This document shows, one piece after another, positions 55,331 through 64,000 of a stretch of DNA of 64,000 bases. The notes below the pieces were generated by a model. That model ran no database searches. It was not told the DNA's origin and worked only from the letters and a program-made list of their open reading frames with translations. The stretch comes from Alnus glutinosa (Eukaryota; Streptophyta; Magnoliopsida; Fagales; Betulaceae): contig NC_084892.1 in the NCBI RefSeq assembly GCF_958979055.1, positions 4,481,501 through 4,545,500 on the forward strand, read 5' to 3'. Positions within the stretch are counted from its first letter, which is position 1; each line of letters opens with the position of its first letter. The position numbers and the translations under genes are program-made.

Positions 55331-55718
55331 TAAAGCATCCTTAATTAGTGAGCTTTTCAAATTTTAGTTAAAAAATCTACTTTTATTATATCTATCACTT
55401 TTAACAAACTCCATACACCAAATTCTCTAAATATTTCTCTATTTCAATTAAATATTAATTTTTATGTGTTTTAAGCAACCGCTCCTAACAAATGAAGAGA
55501 GAGAAAGAGTGAAAAGTGAAGTGAAATGAGAGAGAAATGATAAATATTCAGTAGCTTATGAAATTTGTGAGCTAAATTTGGAGTGAAATTCTGATAAGAG
55601 ACAAAATAAAGAAATTATAGAGAGTTTGTTGAAGTTTATTTTTTTGAGTTTTTTTTTTTTTTATCAAATTTTTGTTAAAATTTTGAAATGGAGAGCTCAT
55701 TAGCTAGGGATGTTCTTA
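55331..55718. mobile_element. MITE with ~40-bp imperfect inverted repeats
   Basis: The left arm aagcatccttaattagtgagcttttcaaattttagtt matches the reverse complement of the right arm (aagaacatccctagctaatgagctctccatttcaaaatttta). The interior is AT-rich with agagagaaa tracts. No coding sequence; target duplication unclear. Confidence 0.62.
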
Positions 55719-55941
55719 CGTGCCTACGTAACTTGGTGTGGAAATTAACAAAGGAATAAAATTTTGGTAGGGTAATTCGAAAACTTTTTGACTTTCTTGT
55801 TTTAAGGTAGTAACATTTGATAAATCAACTCCTTGATTATTTTATTAGATTTCCGGTGTCTTTAATTAAATAGACACTTACATTAATATCTCTACCGTTT
55901 AAATCATAATTCAAATATATATTATCAATAATGATAATTTA

Positions 55942-56132
55942 TAAGAGCACGTTTGAATGTTCGATTTTCTTTATTATATTTTACTATATTCAAAATTACG
56001 AATGTTGAAAAAAAATATTTAAAATTATGTTTAGATGGTTTAAATAATTTAAGACAATAAAAATAAAAAATAATCCAAACATATATTTCAAAAAAAAAAA
56101 AAAAAGTGTCACCTAAACATGCTATGCTCTTA
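55942..56132. mobile_element. Short MITE-like inverted repeat
   Basis: taagagcacgtttgaatg at the left and its imperfect complement (taagagcatagcatgtttagg, right end reversed) bound 190 bp of A/T-rich sequence with agatggtttaaa / aatccaaac inside. The TTA/TAA edges could be 3-bp target duplications. Confidence 0.42.
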
Positions 56133-57052
56133 GCCCTCTTTTCCCATAGACACGTAACACAGAAGGAGTAACTGTAGCTGAAAGAGTAGAACTTTCTGAA
56201 ACTATCAAGATGTACGTACGTAGTACAGGAAGATTAAAAATTAAGCAGGTCATGATGAACTGTATTCAACTTGTGAAAAAGTGGCAACTTAATAATTAAT
56301 ATAAATTGATGAATTACACACAGTAGCACAACAGTGATTTTGGCACAAAAGCATGGGTAATTAACTACCTTTTTAAAGACATCTTCGTCAGGCGGTCAGT
56401 CAGGCTGATCAATTATAAATGAATGATTCACCAAATAACACAGCTTTCAGAAGGTTTCAGTTTTTGGGATTAAAAGTTAAAAATTTGTGTTAAAGACATA
56501 TTAATTATCATCAAATCAGCCACTCAAAATACAGAGCAATTAATTAAAGATTAATCTATAAGAGACAAAATACACTGCATGCAAACAAATCAACAAAGGA
56601 TGAGAAAGAACTTTCAATTATTGTACATAAAAACTATAATATTTTAATCGTTTGTAGTATTCGATCGATCATGTATAGTTGAACCCTTGTACTTTCACAA
56701 TATAAATGAACGGGTCTCCACTAACTCACTAATTATTGAATCACCAAATTACCATGGAGCTTCAAGGGAACAATCACCTATATTATGGAAAGCTCAAATT
56801 GTGCCTTTTCTTAAGGGTCAACAATTATTTGGTTATGTACGTGGATGGTACTGTAGTTTCCCCCACATCAATGTAGATACTTGTAGGGTTCCGGTGATAC
56901 CCCAGGGTAATTAAAAGATGGAGGAAATAAGAAATATCAAGCTTAATATTTTTTATTTTTTTTTTAAAGAAAAAAACTTAAGTTTCTTGTTTGGACGAGG
57001 AAGATCTTGTTTGAACGAGTTGCAACGTCATCGATCATCTCTAGTTCCATGT
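56133..57052. other. Intergenic, no gene seen
   Basis: AT-rich; the 75-codon ORF at 56687-56914 has no recognisable feature. No gene supported. Confidence 0.4.
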
Positions 57053-57204
57053 GTCATGCCAGATACCATGTATGCATTGTCATGTCATCAGCCATGTCCG
57101 CATCAAACCTCGTGTCATGCCAAATACCATGTCTGCATTGCCGTGTCATCAGCCATGTTTGCATCAAACCGCGTTCGATGCCTTGTCAGCTACCATGTGT
57201 CTGG
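57053..57204. repeat. Minisatellite, 61-bp unit, about 2.4 copies
   Basis: Copies at 57053-57113 and 57114-57174 (gtcatgcc-ataccatgt-tgcattg-c-tgtcatcagccatgt--gcatcaaacc-cgt) and a degraded third to about 57204. Confidence 0.85.
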
Positions 57205-57369
57205 TAAAATTGCATTGAATGCCACGTGTCACACATTGGAGATTTTTTTTTTTTTTTGGAATGGCTAAGAAACAATGTCGTCCTTACTCTTCCGACAGTG
57301 TCATAAGGGTTTGTGGTGTATAATGACGCTTTTCAAGAAGGGATTGAGATGCGTGCTTATACCGGATGA

Positions 57370-57727
57370 GCAAGTAGTGGCGTATGCCTTATGAAAACTG
57401 AAGAGTTAGATGAAAAAATAACCAAAACTCGCCACTAATAATATGCTATTAGTGGCAACAATAGGATTCCTATTAATAGTGGACCCTAATGTTAGACCAT
57501 TAGCGTCGCCTCTTTAGTTGCCCCTAATGCTAATCCATTAGCGGTGACATTTTTTGTTTCAATTTTAATGGCTTTAGTGTTGACACAAAAATATTATCAA
57601 TGGTGTCATTGGTTGCCACTATTATGTCGTCATTAATGGCGACCACAAATTGTCGCCTCTATGGATAATTAACGTCCGATTATTAGCATGGACATGTCGC
57701 CGCTAATAAATGGATTTTTGTAGTGAT
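57370..57727. mobile_element. CACTA-like short element, right end clear
   Basis: The right terminus reversed reads CACTACAAAAATCC, a canonical CACTA end. Subterminal sequence is made of short inverted copies of attagcggcgac / gccactaata (for example at 57430-57475, 57495-57550, 57620-57715). The left end (around 57405-57420) is only loosely matched, so the left border is approximate. About 350 bp with no coding capacity. Confidence 0.62.
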
Positions 57728-58858
57728 TAAAAGCACTCATGCTTAAGTAAAAAATTAACCTGTATTTCTTTGTTAATTAAAGATAAAAGACTTTAGAAGC
57801 CTTCTTAACTTAATTAGGTCTGGAAATGAATTAATTATATGTGGAAGTACTAATCGCATGCATGTAAAGTTTCAATGGTCTGTGACGATCCATGTCAACC
57901 CCATGCTGTAAAATACAGATCGAATTATGCAATTAATTTATATTATGTACGCTCGATGTCAGCATTGGCATCGATCTGATCTTGGATGGATATCAGTAGA
58001 GAATCTTAATTACAAGTAAGGGAGACTGGAATGAGACAATGAAAGTTCAACAACATCAAGTACGTCAATTGAGACAAAAAAAAAAAAAAAAAAAAATTAA
58101 AATAAACAAATAACACATTATTGCAGGACATGTTTTATTATCTAATTTTTTTTTCTACTGTTACTGAACAGCAAACGTTTTACTCTAAGAGCAAATGCCA
58201 ACCATTTCAACTCTTCAGTCCAAATCCTTGTATATGCTGATGCTATTCCGAATGGACACTTAATTTAGTTGGAAGAAATAGAAAAAAACATTTTTTTTTT
58301 CTTGTTTTTTGAACAGATAGCATGTGTTACCATATATTGCTGAAAGAAGCCCAAAGGCAATACAGAGATCTAAAACTCCTTACACTGTAAGCCAGAAAAA
58401 GCTATGACTTAAAACAGCTGCCTAAATAATACACAAATATTACATGAACACCATTTGAGCAATTCTTTACATTTAAGCACACTCTAACACAGAAAAATGG
58501 CCGATCTAGCTACCCAAGCCAACAAATAATCCAGTAACATTAGAGTATTACAAAGATAGACCGTGGAAATAGACAACTAAAATATACAAAAAATAGAAAA
58601 CACCCAAACAACATAGCCACCATCGGAAGAGTCCAAACCTATTTGAGCACTGAATAATGTTTAGAGGACAATATAGTAAATACCGATGTTAACTTTAGCT
58701 GAGATAACTTTATATAATTTAGGAATGAATATTAATGTTATTTAGTAGACTATTATACGACTTCATACAACTTGATGATGTGACAATTGAGCTGATTTTT
58801 CATGTCATCTCAGCAGTACTAGTGGGACAATCGTATATATAGCAGTCTTCTAAATAGC

Positions 58859-58889
<31 letters not shown>

Positions 58890-61800
58890 TTCGTGTTGAC
58901 TAGACTCTTGTGACCATGTCCATTTTGTTTGTATTGGGAGTCTGGCATTAGACATATATAGGCTAGGATTTCAGATATCCTAGGCACATGTAGCTCTGTA
59001 TGTACGTTGAAAAACCTAGAACAGTAGAGCTTATGGTTCAAATTTTCTTCCAATTCATCCCAAGGTTGATGGACAGCTTAGCAAAATTGTCATAACATCC
59101 CCTTTAGTTCATTCTCTTTTTAGAGAGACGGATGGTAATGGGTAAGTTGTCCAACTAAATTCTGTCTATTGAATGGTTACAATGATAGGTTCCGGTTGAC
59201 TTTTGACTAGGGACTCTTAGGTGGTGCCCATTTGGATTGAACCTCTCTCTCTCTCTCTAGATCGGTTAGTTGGTAAGTAGATATGATCATGTTATTGGGA
59301 AGTGGGTGAAAGGATGACAAGAGGGGTTTTTGTGGTGGGTGTAGGGTCAAAAATACCACAATGAATTTGCCGAATGTGGTGGTGGAATATTATTCGAGTC
59401 AGCTCAAAGCCTTCCCACCCATTAGCCAATCCCTCGATCGTCTAATGCACATTCCACCAATTAAGGTTGTTAGGTTTCTATCCCTCTCTCTCCTATAACT
59501 CTCATGGCCTCTTCAGCCCCTTTACGTTTTGGGGTAGACATTTTTCTCCCATCTCTTTTTCCAATGGAACAATTTTGACTTGGTGAGATGACAGACCCAA
59601 AGTTGATAAAACCCTTTGGGTTCTGACAATATATTTTGTTTACCACATGTATCGATATCGATCTGTCCACACGGTCTCGCCGAAAATCATTAGCGTTTGA
59701 CGTGTATGATTAACCATCCCGTCAATATCGTCACAGCATGTAGGAATGCCACACATTACAAATATTGCTGACTTTCTTGTTCAATACCAAACAAGATACC
59801 CAAATTTAATGAAAAAGACTAAAAGTTGGATTTATCAAAGCTAATTAAGGCCTACTAGATCTAGATATATATGGTGGTTAAAGATATTTTAAACGTTGAA
59901 TTCGGCTTGGATCAAATTCTTGTTGAAACTGGACTTATTAGAATTGAGATATGTGTCCGTTGTGTTATGTTATAGAACACGCGATTCCATCATAACGAGT
60001 GGAGCAGGACCCTTGCCAAGTCTGGGCCTCCCTTAATGTAAATATCTTTTTTAAAATGACAGTTTTTTTTTTTTTTTTTTTTTTTAAAATATAATTATTT
60101 CTTATATTTTTTTAGAAAATAAAAAAAAGATTCTTATTAAAAATCATATTATCTCTAATATAAAGTAACTGATAATTTAGTTTTAGAATGATCACCATAT
60201 ATATTTCACATTTTTATGAATTATTGTTTTGTTTCAAGTTAAGATATTTATTTTAGGATAAAGACATTACAATATAAGATGTCTACTATTCAGCCAAAAA
60301 AAAACAAAAAAAATATAAGATGTCTACTTGTTGAAAAAAAAAATCTATGCAAACGGAAATAATATAGAGAATACAAAATATGTAAAAGTATTCATTTGCA
60401 ATATAATATTATATATAAGTTGTGCATGCGACGAGAATGAAGAAAAACAAGACAAAGTTGTTCTCATCAACAAATAGTGACATGAACCGTGGAGTGAATG
60501 GAAGGGCCACTTTTGAAATCCATGTGGAGGTATATATGCTCATTAATTATATCAATAAGCAAAAGTGATGTCCTGATTGAAGAAAACTATAATGAAGTGG
60601 AGTTTAGAAAGGGAAGAAGAGAGAGACACAAAGATTTACGTTGTTTGGTCTATGACTCACATACACAAGTTAAAGCCTTAAAGGTTACATTTTATTCTTT
60701 TTCATTAATAATGTTAAAATACAAAGACTCTCATTTATAAGAAAATTGGGATAAATAAGTATGGTAATTGATTACAACAAATATGCTTACAATCAATCCT
60801 ATAAGGTAATTATCTTATGGGTAATTATCTATTATGGAAACATTTCTTATATTCTAACATTAATCGATCTGATCCCTAATTTGGCACATGTAAGGACAAC
60901 CGATCGAGAATTCTATTTTTGAGATTTTTTTTTTTGTTTTTTGGGTATTCAATTTCCGCCGGTTAGGATATCTAATGAAGGGAAGAGTCATAATTTGACA
61001 CTATCTTTATTTATGTGGGTAAAGTACTTGCTCACGGACATTTTAAAATGTAATTATTAATAATTAAATAAAAAGCACCTAAAAAAACCCTACGATTTAC
61101 TTTTATTTTTCCTTTATATTTTGTACAATGCTATATATATAAGCTAAAAGCTCTAAAAGAGATCAAATCATAGAAAATTAAATAGAAACCCTTAAATCAT
61201 CTCTAAAAATAAACCGATCATTGCTACTATGATGATATAGTAGAACATCTTTTATGTTTGATGAATCAGAATGAAGGTCCCATTTGATCGCCAAAATAGA
61301 TCAACTTGTAGGTCCTACTGCGAATCGTCCTTCTTTGATTGCATATAATTAATAAAATCTCCGCCAGCATGTCATGTACGCGTATTTAGTACCTAAATCG
61401 ATCTGTTTCAAAAATCATTCCTATATGATTGATCAGAGTACGTAGTAGAGCTATTTACAACTTTATTTCTAACTGTTCACGTTCTTTTGTCATGAATTTT
61501 TTGCTATATTCATCAAATTTGTTAGGCTAAAATTTAGGTCTTCATAGAACTGCCATATATATCATTTTTTTTCTTTTTCTTTTTAATAATGGTTGATGAT
61601 CCAAAAGAACTGATAGATCCATTGAAATGAGGAATATGTAGGATTGCTCTTTCTTTTGTCGTTTGTATAAGTATGATAACAAGCTTTTTTCTTTTCTTCT
61701 TTTTAAGAATATATATGCAAGAATGTTATTAGCAAAAGAAGATAAAACTTGTGGTCAAAGAGTAGTGTTCAGTAGGAGTATTGGACTTTGACAAGGAGAA

Positions 61801-62799
61801 ATAGCTTTGAGTGACCCTGCAGGCATTTAGGAGACCACCACCACTTGCATAAAAAAAAGCATAGGAGGGATCGTAGCAAAACCCACTTTCTTACGCCCCT
61901 TTGACCTCCACTAATTGGGCAACTATACCATCATGAGATGGGCAGAACATTCCTTTGAGTGGGAATTAAGATTGTGGCTTCCCTTCTCTCTCTCTCTCTC
62001 GGGCCCCTTTTTCTTTCTTGCTAGATTGATGGATTGTCTTCCTAGGCTCGCCTTATTCGCCGAACAATGTGGTGGTGTTAGATAGAAATCCCAACCTGCA
62101 CTCTCTAAGGCTTGTTTGGTTGTTTACAAATTCTATGGAGACCATAAACTGAGATGGTTGCAGCATGTGGAGGGGTCCAAAAAGGTCCCACTAAACTAGG
62201 ACCGGCATTGGGGCCATATTATACTCAACTTCCAGTTTTCCCAAACAGCCCTTTAAAGGTTTCTCAGCCAATACAACTAGTTAATTTGGTCATTACTAGG
62301 GTTCTTTTCTTCTTCTTTTTTTTTTTTTGATGAATAGGGTTCTTTTCTTCGAGATAAAGTGTGTGTGAAACTGTAGACTTTATATGAGAGTTCCCCGAAC
62401 ATGTTATATATGCAAATCTTTAATATCTTGTTTGCAAAGGCTGTCTCCAGTACATCTAAAAGCCATGCTTTAAAACCCTTGCATGCTTTTGAGCCAATGA
62501 GTTGTGTTCTTAGAATTTTTTATGAAATACGTACAGTACTGACTTTCAAAGCAGAAATAAGAACAGTGAGTTTAAGTTAAGGTGGCCGGACATGGATGAT
62601 GACTATAATTAGTCTTCTAAAGCAAGAGCCTTTTAGTTATTAAGGTTAAATACAATTTTACCAAAATGCCCATTAGGTTTTTAAAAGTGATAATTAAATT
62701 TAGTTCACATGGTTTTTCACTTTCATCAAAATGATCCTTCCTTCTATCTATTGTAAAAAAAAAAACTAACAAAATTTGTTACGTGAGAAATATGTCTTG
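57728..62799. other. 5-kb gene-free region
   Basis: AT-rich with many A/T-runs. A T-run at about 58285-58310 followed by about 330 bp of distinct composition (58311-58640) may be the minus-strand tail of a retroelement, but no protein match was recognised. No other gene, RNA or element is supported. Confidence 0.4.
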
Positions 62800-62800
62800 C

Positions 62801-62827
62801 CATATATATATATATATATATATATAT
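62801..62827. repeat. (AT)n microsatellite
   Basis: About 27 bp of alternating AT. Confidence 0.9.
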
Positions 62828-62857
62828 CTGTAAAAAAATGAAAAGAAAAATAAAAAA

Positions 62858-63015
62858 TAGTGTCGGAGGGAAAAATCTCCTCGTTTTGCAGGTGGTGATG
62901 AAATTCTCTAACAACCCACCCTTACCCTAGTAGAGATGGGTCGCAGGAAAACCCTACCCCACGGAGGTGGTCGAAGGGGTGGGGGAGTCAGAGATTTTTT
63001 CTTTCCCGTCATCCT
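62858..63015. repeat. Short foldback with GC-richer centre
   Basis: tgtcggagggaaaaatctcc (62861-) and gagattttttctttcccgtc (62990-) are imperfect inverted repeats around a centre with gagatgggtcgcagg and ccccacggaggtgg. Possibly a MITE core; edges not defined. Confidence 0.45.
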
Positions 63016-63325
63016 TTAATTTTTAATTTTTAATTTTTTGCAAAAGATATACAGACTAATCATTTTTCTTAAAGGTAAAAATCAAATTTATCATCATTAA
63101 TAATCTAAAAAATATTTAATTTAAAATTAGAAATCATTTTTATAAAATTTATACTAAACCCTAATTAGTGAACGTAAACACATGTATAGAAATCCCTAGC
63201 TACTTGAAGAAAGAAACCAATTAGATCCTTCCTAGTTTTCCGAACCATTTCCCACCCAATCAAATCTAAAGCATCTTCATGTAAAGGAAAAGTCATTCAT
63301 TCATACAGTATAATAATATATATAT

Positions 63326-63329
<4 letters not shown>

Positions 63330-63398
<69 letters not shown>
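63330..63398. repeat. (TA)n microsatellite
   Basis: About 69 bp of uninterrupted TA preceded by interrupted TA text. Confidence 0.95.
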
Positions 63399-63402
<4 letters not shown>

Positions 63403-64000
63403 ATATACGTCCATTTGCCATTGGTAGGGTAATTTGGATGTTTAATGATTCCACATGATTTGACAAGACGAGTTGAGTGCATGTGAGGGATTATGATGTT
63501 GACGTTTGACATGACCTTTCAGGCCCCCCACCCATACCACAGAGAGACCCTTTCATACTTGAAAAAAAAAACGGCTAAAGAACCCGTACCATCAGTTAGA
63601 AACGGTCCCCATGGCCTTAACAGTTGACACCCCCCGCGGCAACTCTACACGTGTCAGCAACCCATGATCCCTCTACCAGTCCCTCTCTCTCTCTCTCTCT
63701 CTGTGTGATGGGATACATTCATTGCTAATTGCAGGCTTGTATCAGAGGTTCTGCTTTGAAAGATGGCAGGTTGTTTGTTGTGTAACTTGTGTTTATTGTG
63801 TATATGGGCACTGACTCCCACGTGCCCCTGACATACACACGCGCGCACACACAGCCAAGGGTGATAGGCATGGGACGCTTCATTAAAAACAGAGATAGAT
63901 CTCTCTCACACGTCCCTTCTATCAAAGTCTCTCTCATTCCTTTTGCCTTTCCTTCCTCTGCAATTGTCATTGATCCATCTTACTCTTTCTCCCTCAGTTT
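63399..64000. other. Window end, possible promoter/leader of a gene beyond the edge
   Basis: Sequence becomes less AT-rich, with an ABRE-like acacgtgtc (63648-63656), (TC)n at 63684-63702 and a pyrimidine-rich tract to 64000 resembling a plant 5' leader. No start codon with a convincing frame is visible. Confidence 0.3.

Noticed and set aside
57053..57204. CRISPR-like regular repeat
   Set aside because: Contiguous tandem units without spacers in plant nuclear DNA: a minisatellite.
1..64000. A novel defence, biosynthetic or multi-gene system
   Set aside because: The intact genes are unrelated housekeeping or regulatory genes with different orientations and large spacers; no co-organised set of unknown genes is present.

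Overview
This is nuclear DNA of a flowering plant, very probably a woody eudicot. The genes have spliced exons with GT-AG introns and plant-specific families: chloroplast lycopene beta-cyclase, mitochondrial L-galactono-1,4-lactone dehydrogenase, a BLADE-ON-PETIOLE/NPR5-type regulator and a DUF247 protein. The DNA is AT-rich and full of microsatellites, MITEs and decayed retroelements. Species cannot be fixed from the sequence alone.

Layout. 1-6.6 kb: the broken 5' end of a second DUF247 gene on the minus strand, cut by two LINE insertions and a hAT-like insertion. It is followed by a CACTA-like element packed with CACGTG palindromes and a copia LTR fragment. 6.6-27 kb is the gene-rich part: DUF247 (+), LCYB (-), a three-exon CRAL-TRIO/GDAP2-like protein (+), a two-exon 90-residue protein beginning MGCGKSK (+), and six-exon GLDH (+). 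Behind GLDH lies a tandem, decayed copy of its last exon and 3' region. 28.6-43 kb has no intact gene: a SINE with perfect target-site duplication, LINE and copia remnants, and a cluster of about 210-bp repeats in both orientations. 43.0-45.4 kb: two-exon NPR5/BOP-like gene (-). 45.7-64 kb: no coding gene seen. It holds a hAT MITE, a complete solo LTR, a 5'-truncated LINE, several inverted-repeat MITEs, a 61-bp minisatellite and a CACTA-type end.

The genes do not form an operon or evident pathway. LCYB (carotenoids, plastid) and GLDH (ascorbate, mitochondrion) both relate to antioxidant metabolism, but their proximity looks incidental. I found no convincing new multi-gene system. The observations most worth checking are the head-to-head DUF247 pair (one decayed), the duplicated GLDH terminal exon, a foldback MITE lying in the GLDH 3' region, the duplicated splice donor in the GDAP2-like gene, and several transposons whose exact boundaries can be read from their target-site duplications. 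All exon boundaries were set by hand from splice consensus and reading-frame continuity; no alignment or expression data were available.
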